Source of the DNA: Chitinophaga pinensis
GTDB taxonomy: Bacteria; Bacteroidota; Bacteroidia; UBA7662
Assembly (NCBI GenBank): GCA_945874665.1
Contig: CAMCHJ010000013.1
Coordinates: 1 to 59,106 of the forward strand
Direction: 5' to 3'
DNA: 59,106 nucleotides
Shown here piece after piece: positions 24,754-35,219 of the stretch; the first letter of the stretch is position 1; each line of letters opens with the position of its first letter. The notes under the pieces are model-generated. The model was not told the DNA's origin and searched no databases. It saw nothing but the letters and a program-made list of their open reading frames with translations. Position numbers and translations under genes: made by a program.

Positions 24754-26634
24754 TTAGGCTTTTTTCAGGCCAAATAGATTCAAGAAACGGCTAAATAGTA
24801 CTTTGTCAACTACAGTCTCTGCAGGTGCATCGGCATGCGCAGGGGCTGGCTTCGCTTTTGGCGAACGCAGCACTTCAGGCAACTCATCATCTTTTACGGT
24901 TTGTGGGATGAAGTCCTCAGGCGCACCCGGACGGCTGTAGTCATACGGCCAACGATGCACATGTGGAATATCGCCTGGCCAGTTACCGTGGATACGCTCC
25001 ACTGGTGTTGTCCATTCGAGGGTATTCGAATTCCAAGGGTTCACTGGTGCGTCTTTGCCTTTGCGGATGCTGTAGAAGAAGTTCCAAATGAAGATCAACT
25101 GTGCAGCACTACCAAGGATGGCAGATACAGAGATAAAACGATTCAAATCCATCCACTCGCTCATGTATTCGAAGCCAGTGAAGTTGTAATAACGACGTGG
25201 TACGCCATCCAAGCCCATAAAGTGCATGGGGAAGAATACGAGGTACACCGCAGCAAACGTCAACCAAAAGTGTAGGTAACCCAATTTGGCGTTCATCATC
25301 TTACCAAACATTTTAGGATACCAGTGGTAAACACCTGCCAACATACCAAACATCGAAGCCGAACCCATAACCAAGTGGAAGTGGGCAACTACGAAATAGG
25401 TATCGTGCAAATTGATGTCAAGGGCAGCGTTACCCAACCAAATACCGGTTAAACCACCAGAGATGAAGAGCGACACGAGGCCGATGGCAAACAACATGGC
25501 TGGCGTAAACTTCAAATTACCTTTCCACAGCGTGGCTAAGTAGTTGAAGGTTTTTACGGCCGAAGGCACAGCAATTACCAAGGTCAAAATCATAAATACG
25601 TTGCCCAAGAAAGGGTTCATGCCGGTTACGAACATGTGGTGACCCCATACAATGAACGACAAGAACGAAATACCGAGCAACGAACCAATCATGGCACGGT
25701 AGCCGAAAATAGGCTTGCGTGCGTTGGTGGCAATAACCTCCGAGGTTATACCTAAGGCTGGCATCAATACGATGTATACTTCGGGGTGACCTAAGAACCA
25801 GAATAGGTGCTGGAACAAAATAGGTGAACCACCTTGACGGTTGAGGGCCTCACCTGCGATAAAGATATCGCTGAGGTAAAAACTAGTGCCAAAGCTGCGG
25901 TCAAAAATCAACAAGATTGCGGCGGCCAACAACACTGGGAACGACAACACTCCTAAGATGGAAGTGGTTAAGAAGGCCCAGATAGTTAAAGGCAAGCGGG
26001 TCATTTTCATGCCCACGGTACGCATGTTCAAAATGGTGGTGATGTAGTTCAACGAACCCATCAACGACGAAGCGATGAAGAGGGTCATGGATATCAACCA
26101 GAGCGTCATACCTAAACCAGACCCAGGAACGGCTTGCGGGAGGGCCGACAAAGGCGGGTAGATCGTCCAGCCAGCGGAAGCAGGACCACTCTCCACGAAC
26201 AGCGAAACCAACATGATTACTGATGACAAGAAGAATATCCAGTAACTCAACATATTCATGAAAGGCGACGCCATGTCGCGGGCGCCAATCTGAAATGGAA
26301 TCAAGAGGTTAGAGAAAGTACCACTTAAACCCGCGGTGAGCACGAAGAATACCATCAGGGTACCGTGCATGGTAACAAGGGCGAGGTAGAAATTCGGATC
26401 TAAACGGCCGCCTTTGCCCCAATCGCCGAGTAAACTCTCGAGCCAAGGAAAGGTTTGGTCGGGCCAACCCAACTGCAAACGAAACAACAAGGAGATGAGT
26501 GCAGCAATTACCGCCATGATCATACCCGTAATGAGGTACTGCTTGGCGATCATTTTGTGATCCATCGAAAAGATATACTTCGAAATGAAGCTTTCCTGAT
26601 GATGATCCTGGTGGTGTTCGTGATTTTGCGACAT
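24754..26634 (-). CDS. ctaD: Cytochrome c oxidase subunit I
   Basis: A 626-residue protein with twelve core helices, the catalytic subunit reducing O2 to water and pumping protons. WFLGHPEVYIVLMPALG contains the CuB His and the His-Tyr crosslink with the Glu of A1-type enzymes; VWGHHMFVTGM has the CuB His pair; DTYFVVAHFHLVMGSASMFG has the heme a3 and heme a ligands. An extension of about 90 residues follows the last helix (HVHRWPYDYSRPGAPEDF...). It lies 26 nt after subunit II. The A1 (aa3/caa3-like) assignment rests on the GHPEVY motif. Confidence 0.97.
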   Translation of the reverse strand: MSQNHEHHQDHHQESFISKYIFSMDHKMIAKQYLITGMIMAVIAALISLLFRLQLGWPDQTFPWLESLLGDWGKGGRLDPNFYLALVTMHGTLMVFFVLTAGLSGTFSNLLIPFQIGARDMASPFMNMLSYWIFFLSSVIMLVSLFVESGPASAGWTIYPPLSALPQAVPGSGLGMTLWLISMTLFIASSLMGSLNYITTILNMRTVGMKMTRLPLTIWAFLTTSILGVLSFPVLLAAAILLIFDRSFGTSFYLSDIFIAGEALNRQGGSPILFQHLFWFLGHPEVYIVLMPALGITSEVIATNARKPIFGYRAMIGSLLGISFLSFIVWGHHMFVTGMNPFLGNVFMILTLVIAVPSAVKTFNYLATLWKGNLKFTPAMLFAIGLVSLFISGGLTGIWLGNAALDINLHDTYFVVAHFHLVMGSASMFGMLAGVYHWYPKMFGKMMNAKLGYLHFWLTFAAVYLVFFPMHFMGLDGVPRRYYNFTGFEYMSEWMDLNRFISVSAILGSAAQLIFIWNFFYSIRKGKDAPVNPWNSNTLEWTTPVERIHGNWPGDIPHVHRWPYDYSRPGAPEDFIPQTVKDDELPEVLRSPKAKPAPAHADAPAETVVDKVLFSRFLNLFGLKKA

Positions 26635-26660
26635 ATTTCTGAACCGTTAAAGCTTAATTT

Positions 26661-28085
26661 TTAATTGATAACTGCAGCCGTTTGTGTTTCGGCTTTGCGG
26701 AAGTAAGTACGTTGCTGTGCCAACCAAGCCTCATATTCGGCTTCAGTTACTACTACAAATTTCATACGCATATTAAAGTGAGCAGCACCACAAATTTTGT
26801 TACAAGCCAATTCGTAATTGAAATTGTAATTATTGGTGGTAACACGCATCTCGTCTGTGGTCATGGTTGGCGTGAACACAAATTGTGTTGGCATGCCTGG
26901 CACTACGTTCATTTGCACGCGGAAGTGTGGCAGGTAGGCCGAGTGAATTACGTCGCGAGCGCGCAGACGCAGGATTACTTGGCGATTTACGGGGAGATAC
27001 ACTTCTGGAACGAGCAAATCGTCTTGTGCGTTGGCATCGGCAGCATCAATACCCATGCTGTTGGTGGCGCTGATCATGCGGAAGTCGTGCGCGCCCAAAA
27101 TCTTGTCAGCACCCGGGAAACGAGCCTGCCATCCGAACTGATAGGCAAACAACTCCAATTCCACTGGATTTTCTTCGATTTCACCTTGGGTGATTTCGCG
27201 CCACACCTTGGTGCCGTACAATACCAATACGGTAAGTACGATGGCGGGAATAACCGTCCAAAAGAACTCTAATTTGTGATTATCTGGATAGAAAAGCGCT
27301 TTTCTGCCATCTCCTTGATCGCGATACATAAAGGCGTATCCGAACAATAAAATATGCGTGGCAATAAACACCACGAAGGTAATCCAAAAGGTTATGGCCA
27401 ACATGCTGTCGATGATGGCTCCATGCTCTGACGCAGCCACCGGCAAGGTGAACTTCATGTACTTCACGAACTGTAAGGCCACTAAAGCAAACCCTACCAC
27501 CATAAATACAATGAAAAGAATGCCGTTGATGTTGTTCCAGTTGAACAAACGCACGCCTTTGAGCTTAAAGCGGGTTGAAATTACACGACCAGCGTATAAA
27601 AGCACCGCACCCAACATGATGAGTGCAAGAATGATGATGGGGCCGTTGCCAAATCCTGTATCTGCTTTCGCAGCACCACCGCCCGCAGCACCACCACCGT
27701 CGGCAGCTTTGGCAGCTACTACAGCTTCTTGCTCTTTTACGTAGGCCAGTACAGACTTAATTTCATCGTCGGTCCAGTCGTAGGCCGGCATCGCTACCTT
27801 GTTCCACTTATTGTACAGGTCAACCGCATATTGGTCGCCGCTGGCAATTACCGCCTGCGAATTGCGGATCCACTTAATCAACCAAGCTTCGTCTCGGCGC
27901 TCGAGGATACCACCAAGGGCGGGACCAACGAGGTCTTGATCGATGCGGTGACAAGCACCACAATTGTTGTTGTACAATTCAGCTCCTGTAGGCTGAGCGT
28001 TTGAAAACGTGGCACTTAGTGCAAGTAAGACCGTAAGCAGCACTTTAGGCAGCCACTTATCGACAGAAAAGTATTGAAACTTCAT
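26661..28085 (-). CDS. ctaC: Cytochrome c oxidase subunit II with N-terminal fused cytochrome c domain
   Basis: A 474-residue protein from ATG 28085. Signal peptide 1-30; a monoheme cytochrome c domain follows (CGACH at 42-46, likely Met ligand in AMPAYDW near 92); then a Gly/Ala linker, an extra membrane helix (IIILALIMLGAVLLYAG), further helices and the cupredoxin. The CuA site is in RDVIHSAYLP and CNKICGAAHFNM (C-x3-C-x3-H-x2-M). Lys stands where many enzymes have Glu between the cysteines, which I believe is common in Bacteroidota. It is first gene of the oxidase operon. The heme domain is before, not after, the cupredoxin as in caa3 enzymes. Confidence 0.93.
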   Translation of the reverse strand: MKFQYFSVDKWLPKVLLTVLLALSATFSNAQPTGAELYNNNCGACHRIDQDLVGPALGGILERRDEAWLIKWIRNSQAVIASGDQYAVDLYNKWNKVAMPAYDWTDDEIKSVLAYVKEQEAVVAAKAADGGGAAGGGAAKADTGFGNGPIIILALIMLGAVLLYAGRVISTRFKLKGVRLFNWNNINGILFIVFMVVGFALVALQFVKYMKFTLPVAASEHGAIIDSMLAITFWITFVVFIATHILLFGYAFMYRDQGDGRKALFYPDNHKLEFFWTVIPAIVLTVLVLYGTKVWREITQGEIEENPVELELFAYQFGWQARFPGADKILGAHDFRMISATNSMGIDAADANAQDDLLVPEVYLPVNRQVILRLRARDVIHSAYLPHFRVQMNVVPGMPTQFVFTPTMTTDEMRVTTNNYNFNYELACNKICGAAHFNMRMKFVVVTEAEYEAWLAQQRTYFRKAETQTAAVIN

Positions 28086-28582
28086 CGTATAGGTTATCAA
28101 TTGTATTTTTCTATTGGTTGATGCCAGTAAACTTACACTTCGACTTTAACAACACGCCAAAAAGCGGATGGTTTTGTCTGAAGTGCAATAAATCCAACTA
28201 GCAAAACATCCGCAAATATAGAAAAATATTGACCTCGGGGTGACAGAAAAGCCAATTATGAAAAATTTATAACGGTTTTAAAGAGGGACTGGCGCGCGCC
28301 CTTATCACAAGGCCTTCTGGCAACCCATACTATTATTTACCAGGTATGCTTCGTGCAGTTTTTGGCGCTTCGATTGAATTTCGCCAAAGACAAATAGCTT
28401 ATTTGTTCTAGCCTCAGCATCAACCCCTAAAGCACCTATTTTATTGCCATACGTATCGTTGTCGAAAATTCAGCAAAAAAGCGAAGCTCGGTTCATAAAA
28501 AGCTCCACCCTCCCGCTTTTTTTTGGAAGACCACTTGCAACTCAACTCCATTAATCGTAATATTACAATTAAATAAAAATCA
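28086..28582. other. Divergent intergenic region of the oxidase operon
   Basis: About 500 nt without a recognisable gene between ctaC and the Cys-rich microprotein. It holds a -7 element for ctaC at 28213-28220. AT-rich sequence at 28240-28270 and 28555-28580 is the only other notable feature. Confidence 0.5.
28213..28220 (-). promoter_or_regulatory. -7 element TATATTTG of the cytochrome oxidase operon
   Basis: A perfect TAnnTTTG on the minus strand, 127 nt upstream of ATG 28085. It is the only perfect match I found in this gap on that strand. A leader of about 120 nt would leave room for post-transcriptional control. Confidence 0.45.
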
Positions 28583-28759
28583 ATGCTAAACGAAGCCCAG
28601 AAAAAGCAAATCGTTCGTGAAAAATACAGCGAGATTGCCCTGCAAGATAAAGCACTCAACGCCTCCAGCTGCTGCGGTGCCAAACCCAAAATCAAGGTAA
28701 ATATAGACGATTTGGCTGCTGGTGTTAATGCCTGTAATCCACAAAGCGGATGTTGCTAA
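28583..28759 (+). CDS. 58-residue Cys-rich microprotein resembling the N-terminus of ArsM
   Basis: A complete small gene: ATG 28583, stop TAA 28757-28759. The sequence opens MLNEAQKKQIVREKYSEIAL and continues to ALNASSCCGAKPKIK, ending NACNPQSGCC. The I-V-x-E-K-Y-x-E-I-A...SSCCG pattern is what I recall as the start of Bacteroidota arsenite methyltransferases, but here the methyltransferase domain is absent and a second CC pair ends the protein. Five cysteines (CC, C, CC) suggest thiol binding of As(III) or another soft metal. The ArsC-like gene starts inside its last four codons, so the two are translationally coupled. It could be an ArsM relic or a functional metal-binding peptide. Confidence 0.65.
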   Translation: MLNEAQKKQIVREKYSEIALQDKALNASSCCGAKPKIKVNIDDLAAGVNACNPQSGCC

Positions 28760-29481
28760 TTGCCCTTTCCTGCGCCTTTTTGCTGCTGCTGCAGCCGGTG
28801 CAAGCCCAAACCGCCGCTTCAACGGCAGCCAGCATTTCTATTTCCTCCAAAGCAAACACCTCCCCTATACTTTACCCTGCTATTCAGCAATATTTACAAT
28901 CGGTGAGCACCGAATTCGACCAAATTTCGGCTGAGCGCAAAGAAGTGCTGGCTGAAATGGCAGCTTTTGTACGTGCCAAGAACCAACAAGGCGAAGCCGC
29001 CGAGCTCACCTTCATCTGCACCCACAACAGTCGCCGCAGTCACATGGCGCAGCTTTGGGCCGCTGCCGCCGTCGATTTTTACGGGAAGCAGCCGGGCATC
29101 CGCAGCTACTCGGGCGGCACCGAGGTCACGGCCTTCAATCCCCGCGCGGTAAAAGCCATGCGCGAAGCCGGCTTCGACATTTCAGCCGAGGGCAGTACAA
29201 ACCCTACTTACACCGTTAAATGGACCGAAAACCAAATCGGAAGCGCTTGTTTTTCGAAGCACTACGCCCATCCAAGCAATCCACAGACCGGCTTTGGTGC
29301 GGTGATGACCTGCTCCGATGCCGATGAGGCTTGTCCGATTGTGTTCGGCGCCGAAGACCGCTTTTCGCTCCCCTACCGCGACCCCAAGGAGGCCGACAAT
29401 ACGCCGGAAGAAGCCGCGCGCTATATGGAGCGTTGCAGGCAAATTGCGCGGGAGCTGTTGTATATGGCAAGCCTGCTGTGA
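28750..29481 (+). CDS. Exported arsenate-reductase/low-molecular-weight phosphatase-like protein
   Basis: A 243-residue protein. MLLIALSCAFLLLLQPVQAQ is a signal peptide. About 65 residues then lead to the LMW-PTPase P-loop, FICTHNSRRSHMAQLW, with C-x5-R (Cys, then HNSRR). YSGGTEVTAFNPRAVKAMREAGF is conserved in ArsC relatives, and MTCSDADEACPIVFGA, YRDPKEAD contain the Cys pair and the DP acid loop. Cytoplasmic ArsC reduces arsenate with thiols; export of this protein would put it in the periplasm. Phosphatase or As(V) reductase activity are both possible. The coding start overlaps the microprotein gene by 10 nt. Confidence 0.78.
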   Translation: MLLIALSCAFLLLLQPVQAQTAASTAASISISSKANTSPILYPAIQQYLQSVSTEFDQISAERKEVLAEMAAFVRAKNQQGEAAELTFICTHNSRRSHMAQLWAAAAVDFYGKQPGIRSYSGGTEVTAFNPRAVKAMREAGFDISAEGSTNPTYTVKWTENQIGSACFSKHYAHPSNPQTGFGAVMTCSDADEACPIVFGAEDRFSLPYRDPKEADNTPEEAARYMERCRQIARELLYMASLL

Positions 29482-29672
29482 GACCGAAAGCCTTCGGCCG
29501 CCGCTATCGAAGCGCTCAGACACCGGAGAGCGGTCTCTACAGAAATCGCGAATCAAATCAAAATCTCCACCGTGACCGCCGTATTTTAAAACAAAAAAGC
29601 CCGTCCTTTCGAACGAGCTCTAATGATTATTTCTAGCAGCTATATAGATGAAATTCACTGCCAAAATCCGAA

Positions 29673-29728
29673 ATCAGAAATCGCCCATCTGAAATCATAA
29701 ATCAGAAATCGCCCATCTGAAATCATAA
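29673..29728. repeat. Exact 28-bp tandem repeat rich in AAATC words
   Basis: Units 29673-29700 and 29701-29728 are identical and a third starts (ATCA) before the terminator. They consist of GAAATC/TAAATC words. Related AAATC-rich stretches lie at 14472-14512 and, inverted, 35188-35216. The rest of the 29482-29768 gap holds no gene, but CCGTGACCGCCGTATTTTAA at 29570-29589 nearly repeats 14455-14474. Confidence 0.85.
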
Positions 29729-29731
29729 ATC

Positions 29732-29763
29732 AAAAAAGCCCGTTCGTTTGAACGGGCTTTTTT
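29732..29763. terminator. Bidirectional terminator after atpG
   Basis: AAAAAAGCCCGTTC (29732-29745) pairs perfectly with GAACGGGCTTTTTT (29750-29763) across a GTTT loop; U-runs form on both strands. It sits 5 nt from the end of atpG and closes the ATP synthase operon on the minus strand. Confidence 0.85.
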
Positions 29764-29768
29764 GATTT

Positions 29769-30653
29769 TTATCCTTCCAATGCCGCAGCGCCACCCACAA
29801 TCTCGGTAATCTCCGTGGTAATGGCAGCTTGCCGTGCTCGGTTGTATTGCAAACGCAAATCGCGTAGCAAATCGCCGGCATTTTCGGTGGCTTTGTCCAT
29901 CGAGGTCATGCGCGCACCGTGCTCTGAAGCATTGGTGTCGAGCAGCGCCCGGTGAAATTCAATCTTCAAGAAAGCCGGAATCAAGTTTTCGATGATCTCC
30001 ACCTTGCCGGGCTCTAACAGATAGTCGTGGCGCAAGGCCTTGGCTTCTGCAGGTGCCTCAATCGGCGCAATGGGCAACAACTGGTAGCTCTTGAAGAACT
30101 GCACCACTGGGTTTTTAAACTCGCTGTACACCACCTCGATTACATCGTACTGCTTGCCTAAGAAGGCAGCAATCAACTCTTCCGACACCTTCGAAGAATT
30201 CTCAAAGCTCAAGCTCTGGAACAAATGCTGGTGCCTATCGTCGATGCGATAGCCCGCCTTGCGGAAAAACTCAAAGCCTTTTTTGCCAATCGGAATGATG
30301 GTGAGCGTACCGTTGGCCTGCTGGGCTGCGTACTTCTCTTCCACCAATCTACGAGCGGTTTTGATGAGGTTGGAGTTAAAGCCACCGCAAAGTCCTTTGT
30401 CAGACGTCATGAGTACCACCGCCACGTTTTGGGCAGGCCGTACCTCCGACAGCGCCAAATCAATATCGCCTTCCATGCTGCTCTGCAGGTTGTCGATGAT
30501 TTCTTTGAGCTTGGTGGTGTAAGGACGAATCTGGGTAATCGCGTTCTGGGCCCTCCGCAGCTTGCTCGCCGAAACCATTTTCATGGCTTTGGTGATCTGC
30601 TGGGTCGACATCACCGAACTGATCCGAATCCGTACTTCTTTTAAATTAGCCAT
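29769..30653 (-). CDS. atpG: ATP synthase subunit gamma
   Basis: A 294-residue protein, the central rotor shaft of F1. MANLKEVRIRISSVMSTQQITKAMKMVSASKLRRAQ is the N-terminal coiled-coil arm, and EHGARMTSMDKATENAGDLL ... YNRARQAAITTEITEIVGGA is the C-terminal arm, both diagnostic. TSDKGLCGGFNSNL lies in the globular domain. It is the last gene of this operon; atpD and atpC (beta and epsilon) are not in the window and must be elsewhere. Confidence 0.97.
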   Translation of the reverse strand: MANLKEVRIRISSVMSTQQITKAMKMVSASKLRRAQNAITQIRPYTTKLKEIIDNLQSSMEGDIDLALSEVRPAQNVAVVLMTSDKGLCGGFNSNLIKTARRLVEEKYAAQQANGTLTIIPIGKKGFEFFRKAGYRIDDRHQHLFQSLSFENSSKVSEELIAAFLGKQYDVIEVVYSEFKNPVVQFFKSYQLLPIAPIEAPAEAKALRHDYLLEPGKVEIIENLIPAFLKIEFHRALLDTNASEHGARMTSMDKATENAGDLLRDLRLQYNRARQAAITTEITEIVGGAAALEG

Positions 30654-30658
30654 ATTTT

Positions 30659-32239
<1,581 letters not shown>

Positions 32240-32242
32240 TGC

Positions 32243-32800
32243 TTAATATTTTTGGATATAAGGATTATCTGAAAAAAGTTTCTTGAGTTCTTTGAGCTCG
32301 CGTGCTACAGTTGCTTCGTAGCGTTGGTCGCCCACGGTGAGTACAAAACCGGCAATCAAATCGGGATTAACGGCAGTTTCCATCAACACCTCTTTGTGTG
32401 TTTCGGAAGAAATGATCTTTAATATGTCGGCACGCAGGGTTTCGTCGATGGCACTGGCTGTTTCCAACTTGGCCTTAACGATGCCTTTATATTCGTTGTA
32501 CTGACGCTCAAAGCTCACGGCCATGGCGGGTACTACGTCTTCGCGGCGTTTGCGAACCACCAAGCCTAAAAAGGCATTTGAAAGTGGGTCGCTACCCTCT
32601 TTGAAGAGGTTATTTAGGATTTTGATTTTAGCGTCGGCCTTTACCACGGGACTCTTAAACAGCGTTAAGAGCTCGCGATTGGCTTTGATTGCGCCCGCCA
32701 GGAACTTCATATCGGCATACACCCGCTCCAAATTGCCCTGGGTAATGGCCAATTGTAGCAAGGAAGCTGCGTAGCGGTGAGCGATGCGGTTGTCTGACAT
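32243..32800 (-). CDS. atpH: ATP synthase subunit delta (OSCP)
   Basis: A 185-residue peripheral-stalk subunit that joins the b dimer to the top of F1. RIAHRYAASLLQLAITQGNLE (residues 5-25) is the family start; the C-terminal half has the ETAVNPDLIAGFVLTVGDQRY segment typical of delta (IGGFV-x-x-GD). Size and position between atpF and atpA are standard. Confidence 0.95.
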   Translation of the reverse strand: MSDNRIAHRYAASLLQLAITQGNLERVYADMKFLAGAIKANRELLTLFKSPVVKADAKIKILNNLFKEGSDPLSNAFLGLVVRKRREDVVPAMAVSFERQYNEYKGIVKAKLETASAIDETLRADILKIISSETHKEVLMETAVNPDLIAGFVLTVGDQRYEATVARELKELKKLFSDNPYIQKY

Positions 32801-32805
32801 GCTGA

Positions 32806-33300
32806 TTAGTTCAGTTTAACGTCTTCCAAATGCTTTTGTACGAAGGCTTGCTGCTCTGAAGGATTTTCAAAGCGCTTGCGAAGAATTTTTTCAGCCACCT
32901 CAATCGACAAATTGGCAACCAGGTTTTTAACCTCGGTAAGTGCCGCATTTTTTTCGTTTTCGATGCTGAGGCGCGCCGTTTCAATCATGCGCTTGGCTTC
33001 GCTATCAGCAATGTTTTTAGCATCGCTAATCATGTGCTCGCGCGTTTTTTTAGCGTCGGCAATGATGCGGTCCTTTTCGTTGCGGGCTTCAGCCAACAAC
33101 TTTTCGTTTTCGGCAGCCAGATTTGAAATTTCTTTGCGTGCTTGTTCAGCAGCGTTTAGCGCCTCATTAATTTTCTCATCGCGTGCTTCTACAGCACCTA
33201 AGATGGGTTTCCAAGCAAATTTGCGCAAAAGCACCATCAGGAGCAGGAACGATACGCCCGTCCAAAATATTAAGCCGATTTCCGGTTTGATCAAATCCAT
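32806..33300 (-). CDS. atpF: ATP synthase subunit b
   Basis: A 164-residue protein: one N-terminal membrane helix (IGLIFWTGVSFLLLMVLLRKF, about 8-28) followed by a long charged helix (KPILGAVEARDEKINEALN onwards) that dimerises as the stator. Composition is dominated by Glu, Lys and Ala, as expected. The order c-b-delta-alpha-gamma is conserved. Confidence 0.95.
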   Translation of the reverse strand: MDLIKPEIGLIFWTGVSFLLLMVLLRKFAWKPILGAVEARDEKINEALNAAEQARKEISNLAAENEKLLAEARNEKDRIIADAKKTREHMISDAKNIADSEAKRMIETARLSIENEKNAALTEVKNLVANLSIEVAEKILRKRFENPSEQQAFVQKHLEDVKLN

Positions 33301-33393
33301 ATTGCTATTGTCGTTAAGATCGTTTGTGAATCATGATTTAAAATGCAGGCTGCCAGCCAACCGCTGGACGAGCCTACATTTTGTTTCGGTTGC

Positions 33394-33621
<228 letters not shown>

Positions 33622-33641
33622 TTAAAAAGAAATGATAATGA

Positions 33642-34733
33642 TTAATGTGAATGTTTAGTTTCGTGCTCGTGGTGAGGCTCTTCCAAGGCTAAGCCAATGA
33701 AAAGGGCGCTCAACAAGGTGAACACATAGGCTTGTAGAGCTGCTACCAATAATTCCAAAACGCTCATGAATAGCACAAAGGCTACTGAAACGGGTGCAAT
33801 GAGCACCGTTTTGAAAATGAATATTAATGATACCAAACTCAGGATAATAATATGACCCGCCGTGATATTCGCAAACAAACGAATGGTCAGCGCGAAAGGC
33901 TTTGAAATGACACCAATCAATTCTACCGGAATCATGATAGGATACAGCCACTTTGGAACGTGCGGCGTAAATATGTGGCTCCAGTAAGTCTTGGTTCCGC
34001 TCACATTGGTAATGATCATGGTAAAAGCTGCCAAAGTAAGGGTTACAGCGATGTTACCGGTAAAGTTGGCTCCAGCAGGCACCAATCCTAGTAAGTTATT
34101 GATCCAGATAAAGAAAAATACCGTTAGTAAGTACGGCATAAAGCGCTTGTAATGCTTTTCGCCAATATTGGGGATGGCAATTTCATCACGGACAAACAAC
34201 ACCAATGGCTCCATAAAACGGGCAATACCGGTAGGCGCGCCACCCTTATTTTTGGTGGATGAACGACCTGCAGCGGTGAAGATGAGCAGCAAAATCACAA
34301 TCGACAGCATCATAGAGGCTGCGTTTTTGGTGATGGAGAAATCGAGCACCGAAGCACCTGAAGTTTCAACAATGTGGCCGTGGTCGAGCTTATAAGTGCG
34401 CTCGCCCTTTACTACCTCAGCATGGCCGTGGTCGAAGGCGCTCGACATAAATACGTCTAGGTTGCCATTGGTGAGCAAAATTATCGGGAGCGGAATGCTT
34501 ACCGGGTGTAGCGTGCCATCTTCGTTGGTGAGATCAAACAAATGCCAGTCATGTGCGTCTGCAATGTGATGTAATATTACCTCACCAGGGTTAAACTCAG
34601 CTTCTTCACCAGCAGCGGCAGGCTCAGATGCTGCCAAAACCGGGGTTGATCCTGTGAAAGAAATTGAAAATACAGCGGCAAAAAGCAGTGCGCTGAGTGT
34701 GTTAAAACGGAAAAAGCTCGAAAATTGCATCAA
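33642..34733 (-). CDS. atpB: ATP synthase subunit a
   Basis: A 363-residue protein with five to six membrane helices in the last 230 residues. KPFALTIRLFANITAGHI has the essential Arg of the proton path. The first ~130 residues comprise a signal-like helix ending near AVFSISFTGSTPVLAA and a periplasmic domain (HHIADAHDWHLFD...), an N-terminal extension common in Bacteroidota. The C-terminal tail EEPHHEHETKHSH is His-rich. Confidence 0.96.
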   Translation of the reverse strand: MMQFSSFFRFNTLSALLFAAVFSISFTGSTPVLAASEPAAAGEEAEFNPGEVILHHIADAHDWHLFDLTNEDGTLHPVSIPLPIILLTNGNLDVFMSSAFDHGHAEVVKGERTYKLDHGHIVETSGASVLDFSITKNAASMMLSIVILLLIFTAAGRSSTKNKGGAPTGIARFMEPLVLFVRDEIAIPNIGEKHYKRFMPYLLTVFFFIWINNLLGLVPAGANFTGNIAVTLTLAAFTMIITNVSGTKTYWSHIFTPHVPKWLYPIMIPVELIGVISKPFALTIRLFANITAGHIIILSLVSLIFIFKTVLIAPVSVAFVLFMSVLELLVAALQAYVFTLLSALFIGLALEEPHHEHETKHSH

Positions 34734-34738
34734 AACGG

Positions 34739-35140
34739 CTATTTGTGTTCGTTTGAAAGTGGGCGCAAGATATTCAATAAACTCACAACTTCAAACACCA
34801 AAAAAGAACTATAAAAAACGAGTAAGGAACCAGCGAAAAGTGGACTGAATTTGCCCTGTACCAAATAGTACGTAAGCAGGAAAAAGAGGTACAAAATAAA
34901 GTGTGCCGAAAGGGCTGCCAAAAGGCCAAAGGTTGCGGCTTGCGGATCGTTGTCGAACTTCTTTACCACCACTTGTGCTACCGCATAACAGCCGATGTTG
35001 ATGGCTAATGCTGAAATTAGTAATACCAGCCAATGATTGTGCAACCACGCTGGGGCTATTTGTTGCAAAATCACCGCCGCCGCCACAAAGATGCCCGCAA
35101 AGGCTAACATTCTGAGCGAAAAACGGATAATTGGCTGCAT
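34739..35140 (-). CDS. Four-helix membrane protein upstream of atpB (AtpI-like position)
   Basis: A 133-residue protein with four hydrophobic helices (about 7-27, 37-57, 72-93, 100-122) and a short charged tail. I do not recognise a named family. Its place immediately before atpB, 5 nt away, is that of AtpI-type assembly proteins, and such small membrane proteins recur here in Bacteroidota atp operons. A -7 element 18 nt before its ATG lets it start its own transcript. Confidence 0.65.
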   Translation of the reverse strand: MQPIIRFSLRMLAFAGIFVAAAVILQQIAPAWLHNHWLVLLISALAINIGCYAVAQVVVKKFDNDPQAATFGLLAALSAHFILYLFFLLTYYLVQGKFSPLFAGSLLVFYSSFLVFEVVSLLNILRPLSNEHK

Positions 35141-35158
35141 TGAGGGTTAAGAGTGGTG

Positions 35159-35166
35159 CAAAGATA
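35159..35166 (-). promoter_or_regulatory. -7 element TATCTTTG upstream of the ATP synthase genes
   Basis: A perfect TAnnTTTG on the minus strand, 18 nt before ATG 35140. It would drive the membrane protein and atpBEFHAG independently of the bactofilin and AtpZ genes, from which they are separated by a repeat block. Confidence 0.55.
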
Positions 35167-35219
35167 GTGAAAAGACCGTAGAGGATTTCTGATTTCCGAT
35201 TTCCGATTTCGGATTTGTC

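Noticed and set aside
28441-28822. Minus-strand open frames across the ctaC upstream region and microprotein gene
   Set aside because: They overlap the plus-strand Cys-rich gene, which has a recognisable pattern and coupled neighbour.
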